From contig NZ_WRXO01000011.1 of assembly GCF_009758125.1 (NCBI RefSeq), positions 186,001 to 250,000 on the forward strand: a DNA stretch of 64,000 bases, read 5' to 3'. Below, piece by piece: positions 1-8,204 of this stretch. A program made the translations under genes and the position numbers. Under the pieces are notes generated by a model, which ran no database searches, was not told the DNA's origin, and saw only the letters and a program-made list of their open reading frames with translations. Each line of letters starts with the position of its first letter. The stretch's first letter is position 1. This DNA is from Chitinophaga oryziterrae. GTDB taxonomy: Bacteria; Bacteroidota; Bacteroidia; Chitinophagales; Chitinophagaceae.

Positions 1-1
1 T

Positions 2-295
2 TTTAAAGAACATTACACCGACCAGTACTGGCTGATTTATGATAAGCGCCGCCGCTTTGGCATCTATTATAACTTACAAAATGTAGAAACGGTGAGATTA
101 CAGTTCAATGAGAACTTCGATGCCCGTTATCATCATTCAGGTAACATATGGGGTCCGGAAGAAGTGTTTTATCAGCAGATATGGAAAGCATGTGACCGGG
201 ACCTGCCCGTTGGTAACAGTAACAACCAGCGCTTGCAGATGCAGCATATGCCCAGAAGATACTGGAAATACCTGGCAGAAGGATCAATCAAATAA
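2..295 (+). CDS. DUF4130 / TIGR03915-type putative DNA metabolism protein (3' part)
   Basis: The frame is open from the first bases of the window to a TAA at 293-295, so only the C-terminal ~97 residues are present. The end of the protein carries the pattern I associate with the DUF4130 family: a WLIYDKRRRFGIYY stretch, a VFYQQIWKA segment and the terminal MQHMPRRYWKYLAE. Members are usually encoded beside a radical-SAM protein and annotated as putative DNA repair or metabolism proteins; their biochemistry is not settled. The radical-SAM partner would lie to the left of the window. The last 12 bases overlap, tail to tail, the DUF763 gene on the other strand. The start codon is not visible. 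Confidence 0.72.
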   Translation, partial: FKEHYTDQYWLIYDKRRRFGIYYNLQNVETVRLQFNENFDARYHHSGNIWGPEEVFYQQIWKACDRDLPVGNSNNQRLQMQHMPRRYWKYLAEGSIK

Positions 296-1483
296 ACTCA
301 GTTGCGGGTCTGGGGGTTTGGATTTTCCCATCACCGTCCTGCCGCCATGCCGCCAGGAATCATTCCTTTCCCTGGCTATCACCTGGTCAAAATTCTCATT
401 CGGAATAAAGTCCTTTTCCAGTTGCTGTGACAAAACAGATAATTTCCGGATAGCGTCCTGTTTATCAGTCTGGCCAATCTTCGCCTTGTTCACCGCATCC
501 CGCAATGTATTAATCGTTTCATCATAGACATTCACGGGGACCGGGAAAGGATGCCCGTCCTTCCCGCCATGTGCAAAGGAAAACCTTGCAGGATCTGTAA
601 ACCGGGAAGGCGTACCATGAATCACCTCACTCACCAGCGTCAACGACTGTAAAGTGCGGGGGCCCAGCCCCTCTAACAACAACAAAGACTCAAAATCAAG
701 CAGTTCTCTCTCATGCGCCAGCGCCAGCACACTCCCCAGTCTCTTCAGGTCCACATCTTTCGCCCGTACATCATGATGTGAGGGCATCACGATACTCCGT
801 ATTTCAGGCAGCAGTTTCCGGGGATCCTCCTTCACCAGTTGCAGTAATCCCGCTTTGGTAGACATTGCATCCTTATCCGTCAGGTTAAGGATCAGCCCCT
901 GGTTCTGTCCATATATAAACGTATGTGGCGCCTCCGTAAAGTGCTGAAAAGCAGCAGAATGCCAGTGATACCGCCTGGCCATACCGCTGGCATCATTCAT
1001 TCCCTGTTGTACCACGGACCAGTCGCCTTCATCAGAAACAATAAAGGAGTGGAGATACAACTGAAAACCATCCTGTACCGCCGTATTATCTACTTTAGCC
1101 GCCAGTTTGCTGCTACGCACCAGCATCTGCGCATTCAACCCCGTTTTTTCAGCCACCACCAGCAGTTCTTCCGGCGTTTGTTTGGAATGTTTCCCTTTGC
1201 CACCACAAATGTAAATCCCGAACTCCTTCGCATGCGGGTTCACGGCTTTCTTCAATGCACCCATTACACTCGTTGTAATCCCGGAAGAGTGCCAGTCCAT
1301 TCCCATCACACAACCCAGCGCCTGGAACCAGCAGGGATCACTCAGGCGGCGCAATACCTCCGCCTTACCATAATCCGCGAGAATGGTTTCCACAATGGCG
1401 CCACCCAACAGGCTCATTCGTTTTGCCAGCCAGAGGGGAACATGACCATAATGAAGGGGGAGATCTGCGTAAGCACGTGACAT
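284..1483 (-). CDS. DUF763 domain-containing protein
   Basis: A 399-residue protein of the DUF763 family, for which no firm biochemical role is known. The family hallmark is visible around residues 90-105 (ICGGKGKHSKQTPEEL). A GLGPRTLQSL segment near residues 270-280 resembles a helix-hairpin-helix and suggests nucleic-acid binding (inference). No signal peptide or membrane segment is seen, so it is probably cytoplasmic. The C-terminus is basic and ends in PDPQLSLFD, a short tail resembling clamp-binding QLSLF peptides; that resemblance is inference only. It converges on and overlaps the DUF4130 gene by 12 bases. A TATTTTTG box lies just upstream (1490-1497) but lacks a well-spaced -33 element. 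Confidence 0.85.
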   Translation of the reverse strand: MSRAYADLPLHYGHVPLWLAKRMSLLGGAIVETILADYGKAEVLRRLSDPCWFQALGCVMGMDWHSSGITTSVMGALKKAVNPHAKEFGIYICGGKGKHSKQTPEELLVVAEKTGLNAQMLVRSSKLAAKVDNTAVQDGFQLYLHSFIVSDEGDWSVVQQGMNDASGMARRYHWHSAAFQHFTEAPHTFIYGQNQGLILNLTDKDAMSTKAGLLQLVKEDPRKLLPEIRSIVMPSHHDVRAKDVDLKRLGSVLALAHERELLDFESLLLLEGLGPRTLQSLTLVSEVIHGTPSRFTDPARFSFAHGGKDGHPFPVPVNVYDETINTLRDAVNKAKIGQTDKQDAIRKLSVLSQQLEKDFIPNENFDQVIARERNDSWRHGGRTVMGKSKPPDPQLSLFD

Positions 1484-1569
1484 AGGTTACAAAAATACGC
1501 ATTGGCACAATTCTTTCCATCATTGGGGGGAATCATTGAATTTATTGTTTAACCTGATAATAAGAACTC

Positions 1570-1827
1570 ATGAAAATGCAAACCAAGGATCTCGGCAGCA
1601 AATCAATAACAATACGTCTCGCTTTATATAAAGTAGGTATCACGGCCTGTCTGGCAATCATTATCAGCATATTCCTTTTCGCCTGTGGCAGCGCGAATAA
1701 CAGCGCAGGTAATTCCGATACGACTGCTTCCATGCAAAGTGATACATCATCCATTGCGCCGGTAGATACTGCGACTATGCATTCGGACACAACAGGCATG
1801 AAACCGGATTCCACGCCTATTCATTAA
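1570..1827 (+). CDS. small Ser/Thr/Asp-rich lipoprotein
   Basis: Predicts an 85-residue protein with a basic N-terminus, a hydrophobic stretch (about residues 22-38) and a lipobox ending in FACGS, so the mature protein would be a lipidated, low-complexity tail of ~45 residues rich in Ser, Thr, Asp and Met (repeated SDTT/DTA units). The function is unknown. It is followed after 89 bases by a second lipoprotein gene of the same size and composition, so the two look like a diverged tandem pair. No domain is recognised. An alternative start at codon 3 (ATG at 1576) is possible. Confidence 0.6.
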   Translation: MKMQTKDLGSKSITIRLALYKVGITACLAIIISIFLFACGSANNSAGNSDTTASMQSDTSSIAPVDTATMHSDTTGMKPDSTPIH

Positions 1828-1916
1828 TTGTGCGCTAACTTCTACTAATTGTGGAATTTAATGTCATCAATTTGTTGATGTCCACAAGGCTTTGTTAACT
1901 GTAAAAAATATTTTCT

Positions 1917-2171
1917 ATGAAAGGGACAAATATTTTATTGGCGCTGATTATAGCAGGTACAACCAGTTTAGCCGCCTGCGGTAGTGGTAACAAGAGCAGC
2001 ACCGATTCAACATCCGTCAGCACAATGGATTCTTCCGCAGCAATACCTGATACTTCCTTAAGTGATACCGTACCTGGTGCAGAGATGCCCGCAGGTGCCG
2101 TAAACCCGGGCGAGGATTCCGCCCGCTATGGTACAGGTGCTGACGATACTTCTAAAAGACGCAGACATTAA
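1917..2171 (+). CDS. small Ser/Asp-rich lipoprotein
   Basis: An 84-residue lipoprotein: MKGTNILLALIIAGTTSLAACGS is a clean signal peptide with lipobox LAAC, followed by a ~60-residue low-complexity region (Ser, Thr, Asp, Pro, Gly) and a basic end (KRRRH). The function is unknown. It resembles the gene upstream in length and composition. A strong hairpin terminator follows 42 bases after the stop, so the two small genes may form one transcription unit. The preceding intergenic stretch holds a short inverted repeat (CATCAA/TTGATG around 1864-1879) of unknown meaning. Confidence 0.62.
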   Translation: MKGTNILLALIIAGTTSLAACGSGNKSSTDSTSVSTMDSSAAIPDTSLSDTVPGAEMPAGAVNPGEDSARYGTGADDTSKRRRH

Positions 2172-2212
2172 GATAATTTGTGTGCGGTGCACACTATATG
2201 TAGAGAAAGGAA

Positions 2213-2250
2213 AAAGAAAGGAAGCCTATATGGCTTCCTTTCTTTTTTTG
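2213..2250 (+). terminator. intrinsic terminator after the lipoprotein pair
   Basis: A perfect 14-bp stem (AAAGAAAGGAAGCC / GGCTTCCTTTCTTT) with a TATAT loop, followed by a run of T residues. It separates the lipoprotein genes from the ABC transporter. Confidence 0.85.
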
Positions 2251-2328
2251 TAAAGGTTAAAATATTTACCTTTCCAGCCCGTCATAACCTGTAGTACTCT
2301 TTTGAGAAGTTATCCCTAATAACAGCTA

Positions 2329-4095
2329 ATGGAACAAAATACTAAGGTTAAAATCAGTTCATTTAAGAAAACGTTTCGCTTATACAAATACGTAAAGCCT
2401 TACTGGCCAGCGTTTAGCCTGGGCTTACTATTCCTTTTCCTGTCAAGCATCGCTAACCTGGCCTTCCCAAAGCTGTTGGGGCAACTGGTTGATGCCGGTA
2501 CCGGTAAGAAAATGGCAGAAGCCATCAATCATACCGGTCTGCTGCTGGTAGGGATACTGGTAGCGCAGGGTATTTTCGGTTACCTGCGGATCATTCTCTT
2601 CGTAAATGTGACCGAGAAATCACTTGCCTCATTACGACAACACATTTACAACCACCTGATACAGTTACCGATGCGTTTCTTTTCCGGCAGGAGAGTGGGA
2701 GAACTGGGTAGCCGTATTTCTTCAGATATCTCCCTGTTACAGGAAACATTTACGACCACCGTCGCGGAATTCATCCGTCAGTTGATCATCATTGTAGGAG
2801 GGATCATCCTGTTGCTGAATACTTCCCTGTATCTGACCCTGCTGATGCTGTCTTCTCTTCCCGTCATCATGGTCATCGCCTTTTTTTTTGGACGTATTTT
2901 TCGCCGTTATTCGAAAAAGGCTCAGACGCAAGTCGCTGAAGCTAATACGATTGTGGAGGAAACCTTACAGGGGATCCTCAACGTAAAAGCCTTTGCCAAT
3001 GAGTTCTTCGAGATGAAACGCTATAAGAAGAAAACGACCGAAGTAGCCCATACAGGTATCAAGGCCGGTACCTTCAGAGGGGTGTTCGCAGCCAGTATGA
3101 TCCTCGGTATTTTCGGCGCTATGATAGCCGTTATCTGGCAGGGTGCATTGATGATCGCTGCAGGTAAACTGGCTGCCGGAATGCTCTTTTCCTTCATTCT
3201 CTATTCAAGTTTCATAGGAGCCTCTGTCGCGGGTCTGGCAGAAGTATACGCCAGCATTCAAAAAAGCATCGGCGCTACGGAAAACTTACTGGAGATCCTC
3301 GATGAACCGGCAGAACCTATTACAGACAGCGCTAAAATCGCTCCTGAACATCAGCTCACCGGCCAGATCTCTTTCAATCGCCTCACGTTCCGTTACCCTT
3401 CAAGAGATGATTTACAGGTATTGGAAGATATCTCTTTTGATATTGCTGCAGATCAGCAGATTGCATTAGTGGGACCAAGTGGCGCTGGTAAGAGTACCAT
3501 CGTTTCCTTACTGTTACGCCTGTATGATCCTGTTGCAGGAAATATATTATTCAATGGGAAAGATATCAGCTCATTCCCCTTATCTGCTATCCGCAGTCAG
3601 ATGGCCATCGTACCACAGGACGTATTCCTTTTTGGCGGTACTATCCGTGAAAACATTGCTTATGGACGCCCGGATGCTCCTGTCGAAGAATTAATAGCGG
3701 CTGCTGAAAAGGCCAATGCCTGGGAATTCATACAACGCTTCCCGGACGGACTGGATACCATTGTCGGTGAACGGGGTGTACAACTTTCCGGTGGCCAGCG
3801 TCAGCGAATCGCTATTGCCAGGGCCGTACTGAAAAATCCACGTATCCTGATACTGGATGAAGCTACTTCTGCTTTGGATGCTGAATCGGAAAGACTGGTG
3901 CAGGACGCACTGGAAAAACTGATGGAAGGACGAACCTCTATTGTCATTGCTCATCGCCTGAGCACTGTCCGTCAGGCAGATAAAATTATCGTACTGGATA
4001 AAGGGCACATTGTAGAGCAAGGTTCCCACCAGGAACTGGTGCGTATGGAAGGGGGACTCTATAAAAATTTAAGCGAAATGCAATTCACTCATTAA
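2329..4095 (+). CDS. ABC transporter, fused permease/ATPase (MsbA/ABCB type)
   Basis: A 588-residue half-transporter that should dimerise in the inner membrane and export a hydrophobic substrate at the cost of ATP. The N-terminal ~310 residues form a six-helix type-I exporter domain; the C-terminal nucleotide-binding domain has Walker A GPSGAGKST (382-390), signature LSGGQRQRIAIARA, Walker B ILILDEATSALD (D510, E511) and the switch His in IVIAHRLST. The length is normal for MsbA-like proteins. Lipid, peptide or drug are all possible substrates; the neighbours give no clue. The gene stands alone between a terminator and a convergent thioesterase gene. Confidence 0.93.
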   Translation: MEQNTKVKISSFKKTFRLYKYVKPYWPAFSLGLLFLFLSSIANLAFPKLLGQLVDAGTGKKMAEAINHTGLLLVGILVAQGIFGYLRIILFVNVTEKSLASLRQHIYNHLIQLPMRFFSGRRVGELGSRISSDISLLQETFTTTVAEFIRQLIIIVGGIILLLNTSLYLTLLMLSSLPVIMVIAFFFGRIFRRYSKKAQTQVAEANTIVEETLQGILNVKAFANEFFEMKRYKKKTTEVAHTGIKAGTFRGVFAASMILGIFGAMIAVIWQGALMIAAGKLAAGMLFSFILYSSFIGASVAGLAEVYASIQKSIGATENLLEILDEPAEPITDSAKIAPEHQLTGQISFNRLTFRYPSRDDLQVLEDISFDIAADQQIALVGPSGAGKSTIVSLLLRLYDPVAGNILFNGKDISSFPLSAIRSQMAIVPQDVFLFGGTIRENIAYGRPDAPVEELIAAAEKANAWEFIQRFPDGLDTIVGERGVQLSGGQRQRIAIARAVLKNPRILILDEATSALDAESERLVQDALEKLMEGRTSIVIAHRLSTVRQADKIIVLDKGHIVEQGSHQELVRMEGGLYKNLSEMQFTH

Positions 4096-4130
4096 GTACT
4101 CATGATACCGGTACCTATAGCGCATGGGCT

Positions 4131-4607
4131 CTACATATACGGTTTCATCTCATCCTCAATATTTTGTCTCAGGTGCATTAACTTTCTTGCATAGGCTTCC
4201 ATTTCCCTGGCAGCAGGTGTTTGCGGGGTCCACTTTGGTACAGGGACCGTTTTACCCTGATCGTCCACTGCGGCAAATACCATTACACAGTGCGTAGTCT
4301 TAATCCTCGTCTGATGACGCGGATTACCTGCCTGTACATTGATAGCAATATGCATACTGCTATTCCCTGTAAGGATGATAGTAGCTGTAATCTCTACGAT
4401 ATCCCCGATAGCGATCGGTTTAAAGAAACGGATACCCCCGACATAAACGGTCACGCAATATTGCCCGCTCCAGTTGGCGGCACAGGCATAACCCGCCTGG
4501 TCGATCCATTTCATTACAGCTCCTCCATGCACTTTGCCTCCAAAGTTTACATCAGATGGTTCTGCCAGAAAACGCAGCGTAACGGTGTTGGTGGTTGTAT
4601 CTATCAT
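4131..4607 (-). CDS. acyl-CoA thioesterase (hotdog fold, YciA/BACH-like)
   Basis: A 158-residue single-hotdog enzyme expected to hydrolyse acyl-CoA to free fatty acid and CoA. The motif FGGKVHGGAVMKWIDQAGYACA (about 22-43) contains the conserved glycine-rich turn and the WxD of the hotdog helix; the VGGIRFFKPI strand and the HCVMVFAAVD strand complete the fold. Proteins of this group usually assemble into hexamers of double-hotdog units. It has no signal peptide, so it is cytosolic. It lies downstream of a barrel gene on the same strand, with a strong hairpin in between, so it is probably transcribed separately. Confidence 0.88.
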   Translation of the reverse strand: MIDTTTNTVTLRFLAEPSDVNFGGKVHGGAVMKWIDQAGYACAANWSGQYCVTVYVGGIRFFKPIAIGDIVEITATIILTGNSSMHIAINVQAGNPRHQTRIKTTHCVMVFAAVDDQGKTVPVPKWTPQTPAAREMEAYARKLMHLRQNIEDEMKPYM

Positions 4608-4617
4608 CAGTCCTAAA

Positions 4618-4652
4618 ATAATAAATGCAAGTTAATAACTTGCATTTATTAT
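4618..4652 (-). terminator. 16-bp hairpin between barrel gene and thioesterase
   Basis: A perfect inverted repeat (ATAATAAATGCAAGTT / AACTTGCATTTATTAT, loop of three bases) lies between the stop of the barrel gene and the ATG of the thioesterase, 10 bases before that ATG. On the minus strand it is followed by a T-rich stretch, so I read it as the terminator of the barrel gene. Because it sits in the thioesterase leader it could also affect translation. Confidence 0.5.
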
Positions 4653-4681
4653 ATAGTGTTTTTTTATTTCCCGTAATATCC

Positions 4682-7150
4682 CTAGATATCATTGTTATTC
4701 TCTGGCTGATCCTCTTTCTTCTTATTCTTCTTCGCTGCATCCATCTTCCCGAACCTCCATGACATATTCAATCTCAGCTCACGACTCGCTCTTTTCCTGT
4801 AATACTCCTGATCAGACAAATCCGTAGTGGTATAAGAAAGGGTCCTGTCTGTATTAAATATATCATTCAATCCCAGGGATACAGCCAACGTACGTTTCTT
4901 TAAAAATTCCTTCCTCACCGCCATATCCACCGTATACTTGGAAGCTCTTTCTCCCTGTGGCAATATCTGCTTCGATTCATAATTCCCTGTCACCTGCAAA
5001 CTTAAATTATACGGCAGTTTAGTATTACTGTTGATCTTACCAAACCAGGCAAATCCCTGGTTAGATAAATTAGTCTGTAAATTTCCCGCATTGATCTTAG
5101 TTTGAAACAGGTTGAGGTTAGTCGTTACATCCCAGTAACTTGTGATCTGATCACGCACGGTAAACTCGGCCCCATAAGCATTCCGTGTATCCGCATTTAC
5201 AGGGTAAGTCAGCACCACTTTCTGAGACTGCCCATTAATCGTCAGTACTGTATCCGTAGAGAAATCAGTAATCGCATTATTCGTATTCCTGTAATAAAGA
5301 GATACTAAAACATTATGCTTCTTATTAAAATCCTTCAGATAACTCATCTCAAAAGAGTTTGTATACTCCGGACGAAGTGCCGGATTACCACGGCTCGCGC
5401 TCTGCGCACTATATTGCAGATCTGGCAGCAGATCTCTGAACCACGGACGTCTTACACGACGGCTATAATTCAACTGCACCTCATGATCTCCTTTAAACTT
5501 CTGAGAAAGGAATAAGCTGGGAAACAAGCTGATAGGGTATTTTATTTCGTAATTGTTTTTACCGATACTTTTCATCTCTCCGTTATAGTTAGACTGTTCC
5601 GCACGTAAACCCGCCATGTACCCAAAGCTACCCGCACTACCGGTATAACTTACATAAGCTGCATTGATCGTTTCACGATAATGATAATCATTGGAAAGAG
5701 AGGAGTCTAAAACATAATTACCGGAAGAGAAATCTTTCCCCATCGTATTCAGCTTATTATTGAAAATACGGCTGGTAGTACGTAAGCCCGCTTCCAGTTT
5801 AGACGTCTCTGAAAGAGGGTTCACATAATCAATCTGGCCGGTCAGGTAAGTCGTATTTCCCTTACCAGCACCATAACGGTTCTCCGGTTGATTAGGTGTA
5901 TCAATGGCCACATGGTCCATCGTATAATACTGAAGATCATAGTTAGAACCATCTTTACTGGTAGCATAGTTATAAGTGAAATCAGCGGTCAGCTCATGCC
6001 CCTGTTTGGCAAAAGTATGTTTGTAACCCATCTGGGTAGTATAGTTGCGCCAGCTATGTGTACCATTATCTATACCCGTACCAAAACGTACCTGCTGCTG
6101 TTGCTCGTTTAAATTATATAAGGTGAGATCACTGTAATCATTAAAATCTCCGCCCATGATCCCCTGGGAAATACTGATGGTATTCCGGTTGTCAGCAAAC
6201 CAGTCAAACCCCACACGTCCAAACTGGAACTTCCTCGTATTATCTCCATTATTATACTGGTCCAGGTAGGTGGTCGTATCCGTACCAATATTCTTACGGA
6301 ACAAATGTGAATTGGTAGCGCCCTTGCGGTTCCTCATATTCCAGCTCAGGGAAACGGCATATTTCTCGCGACGAACGTTCAGGTCCAGACCGCCATTTAC
6401 TCCACCCAGGGTAGAAACACCTGCAGTTACCTGTCCGTTAATCCCCGCTTTCCTGTTCTTTTTCAGTACGATATTAAGGATACCGCTCACACCTTCCGCA
6501 TCATATTTCGCAGAAGGATTGGTCACCACCTCTATATTGGCAATAGCATCTGCAGGGATCTGATCCAGTGTAAGCGTGGTAGGACGGCCATCTACAAATA
6601 TAGTAGGTGTACCATTCCGTACACTCACATTCCCGTCTATGTCCACACTCACAGATGGCACCTGTTTCAGTACATCAGTAGCAGTACCGCCAATACTCGA
6701 CAGGCTCTTCTCTACATTAAAGACACGTTTGTCAATAGCCATGGTATAAGCAGGTTTCTCTCCCACAATTTCCACTCCGGCCAGCGACCTTACATTTGCC
6801 TTCAGTTTGATATTACCAACATCAATACTGTTCGCTTTAGCATTGAGGCTAACTGTTTTATAAACGGTTTCATATCCTATGAAGTTTACTTTCACCAGGT
6901 ACTTTCCAAAGGCGATCTCAGGGAAGTTAAAATCCCCGTTTGTTTTAGATAACATCCCTGTAAGTGTAGTTGAGTCAGCGGAACGTAATATAGATACGGA
7001 CGCATATTCTACCGGAGTATTGGTTTGTGCATCCACCAGTTTTCCGTATAGGACGCCGGTCTCCGCCGGTTTAGACCCTGATTGCTGGGCATAGGAGTGA
7101 AAAAAGAATGATAATGTCATTCCCAAACATAAAGTGACAACTTTCTGCAT
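4682..7150 (-). CDS. TonB-receptor-like outer membrane beta-barrel protein with carboxypeptidase-regulatory-like domain
   Basis: An 822-residue outer-membrane protein. It starts with a signal peptide ending in SYAQ, then a carboxypeptidase-D-regulatory-like domain (about 33-110, TGVLYGKLVDAQTNTPVEYA), a plug domain (about 130-230, with VSVRNGTPTIFVDGRP and PSAKYDAEGVSGILNIVLKK) and a large barrel ending near NMSWRFGK. This is the OMP_b-brl_3 type common in Bacteroidetes; the substrate is unknown and there is no SusD partner nearby. After the barrel comes a ~19-residue tail rich in Lys and Asn. No TonB box was identified. The gene is apparently monocistronic. Confidence 0.88.
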   Translation of the reverse strand: MQKVVTLCLGMTLSFFFHSYAQQSGSKPAETGVLYGKLVDAQTNTPVEYASVSILRSADSTTLTGMLSKTNGDFNFPEIAFGKYLVKVNFIGYETVYKTVSLNAKANSIDVGNIKLKANVRSLAGVEIVGEKPAYTMAIDKRVFNVEKSLSSIGGTATDVLKQVPSVSVDIDGNVSVRNGTPTIFVDGRPTTLTLDQIPADAIANIEVVTNPSAKYDAEGVSGILNIVLKKNRKAGINGQVTAGVSTLGGVNGGLDLNVRREKYAVSLSWNMRNRKGATNSHLFRKNIGTDTTTYLDQYNNGDNTRKFQFGRVGFDWFADNRNTISISQGIMGGDFNDYSDLTLYNLNEQQQQVRFGTGIDNGTHSWRNYTTQMGYKHTFAKQGHELTADFTYNYATSKDGSNYDLQYYTMDHVAIDTPNQPENRYGAGKGNTTYLTGQIDYVNPLSETSKLEAGLRTTSRIFNNKLNTMGKDFSSGNYVLDSSLSNDYHYRETINAAYVSYTGSAGSFGYMAGLRAEQSNYNGEMKSIGKNNYEIKYPISLFPSLFLSQKFKGDHEVQLNYSRRVRRPWFRDLLPDLQYSAQSASRGNPALRPEYTNSFEMSYLKDFNKKHNVLVSLYYRNTNNAITDFSTDTVLTINGQSQKVVLTYPVNADTRNAYGAEFTVRDQITSYWDVTTNLNLFQTKINAGNLQTNLSNQGFAWFGKINSNTKLPYNLSLQVTGNYESKQILPQGERASKYTVDMAVRKEFLKKRTLAVSLGLNDIFNTDRTLSYTTTDLSDQEYYRKRASRELRLNMSWRFGKMDAAKKNKKKEDQPENNNDI

Positions 7151-7252
7151 GATTCAAAATACTTTTCTAAAGTGAGCCTGTAACGGTATTAAAAGTAATA
7201 GTAATTGGAAAAAGAAAACACGACTTTTGGATGAATGGCGGCACGGGTTCTG

Positions 7253-7260
7253 TATCTTTG
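7253..7260 (+). promoter_or_regulatory. Bacteroidetes -7 promoter box (TATCTTTG) for the RraB-like gene
   Basis: TATCTTTG matches the Bacteroidetes TAnnTTTG element exactly. A TTTG occurs upstream at 7226-7229 but with a 23-base spacer, longer than the usual 19-20. The box lies inside an in-frame extension of the downstream gene (possible start at 7235), which favours the start at 7292 and a leader of about 28 bases. Confidence 0.55.
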
Positions 7261-7291
7261 CAAGCTCTGTTATTTTCCGAATCAATGCTTT

Positions 7292-8053
7292 ATGCCAAAC
7301 GACTACCGACCGGACTGGGACATTTATACCTGTCACATAGAGGACAACCCGGCTATTATTGGGCTGGATCTTGACTTACGGCGTTTCGCTCCTCTGAATA
7401 ATAAGCCATTTGCGGTACACATTTCTGTATACCTGAATGATCCGCGGCCTGACGGTTTTCCCAAAGGAACAGAGTTTGAAATATTAGGGGAGATAGAGGA
7501 CCACCTGGTACAACAGCTGGAATTAACCTTACACGCCCACTTTGCCGGCCGGACCATCTCCGCCGGTGTACGCGATTTCTACTTTTATACCGCCGATCCC
7601 TTACTCCACGATAAATTTATCACGGATGCCATGACCCGCTTTCCGGGGTATAAATATGATTATGGCGTAAAAGAAGATAAAAACTGGGAACTGTACTTCG
7701 ACTTCCTCTTTCCGGATATCCAGGAATTCCAGCGCATACAGAACCGTAAAGTGTTGCGTACGCTGAAACAACACGGGGATATCCCTGAAAAAGAACGGCA
7801 TATCGATCACTGGATCTTCTTCAGCACAGAAGCCGACAGGGAGCAGTATTGGAAAACGATCCGGTCCCAGAGATTTACAGTAGAAGGCTGGCCGCTGGAA
7901 AAGGATAGTGAACTGCCCTTCGGATTGCAGATTTCGAGGAATGATAAAACAGACGAAGATAGTATCGATATAACAGTCATGTACTTGTGGGAGCTGGCCC
8001 GTGAAATGAACGCACGTTATGATGGATGGGAAACCGTAATTGTAGCACAATAA
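7292..8053 (+). CDS. DUF695 / RraB (ribonuclease E inhibitor-like) protein
   Basis: A 253-residue cytoplasmic protein with two parts: an N-terminal DUF695-like domain (about 1-130) and a C-terminal RraB-like domain (about 145-250, with HIDHWIFFSTEADREQYW and WPLEKDSELPFGLQI). In E. coli RraB binds RNase E and changes its cleavage pattern; whether that holds here is inference. The upstream start at 7235 is rejected because a perfect promoter box lies between it and 7292. No operon partners: the neighbour on the left diverges and the next gene is 151 bases away. Confidence 0.8.
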   Translation: MPNDYRPDWDIYTCHIEDNPAIIGLDLDLRRFAPLNNKPFAVHISVYLNDPRPDGFPKGTEFEILGEIEDHLVQQLELTLHAHFAGRTISAGVRDFYFYTADPLLHDKFITDAMTRFPGYKYDYGVKEDKNWELYFDFLFPDIQEFQRIQNRKVLRTLKQHGDIPEKERHIDHWIFFSTEADREQYWKTIRSQRFTVEGWPLEKDSELPFGLQISRNDKTDEDSIDITVMYLWELAREMNARYDGWETVIVAQ

Positions 8054-8126
8054 TTAAACTGTTTTATGAGTTGTTTAACATTATAGAGGGGAAATTGCCA
8101 GTGATGATTCATTAATTTTTTTTAGA

Positions 8127-8179
8127 TTACATACGAACTGTTACAACTGTTATGTATGCTTTACGTATGTAAGCATACA
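8127..8179. repeat. two overlapping inverted repeats in the leader of the barrel gene
   Basis: TTACATACG (8127-8135) is the exact reverse complement of CGTATGTAA (8164-8172), and TGTATGCTT (8153-8161) of AAGCATACA (8171-8179). The right arm of the first overlaps the right arm of the second, so the two hairpins exclude each other in RNA. The second forms a near-palindrome of 27 bp in DNA. This could be an operator or an alternative-hairpin leader; no T-run follows either. Confidence 0.5.
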
Positions 8180-8204
8180 GCCATCTTATTAGCTACCGGA
8201 AAGA

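Noticed and set aside
923-1480. 185-codon open frame opposite the DUF763 gene
   Set aside because: Antisense to a recognised family member; His-rich composition typical of shadow frames.
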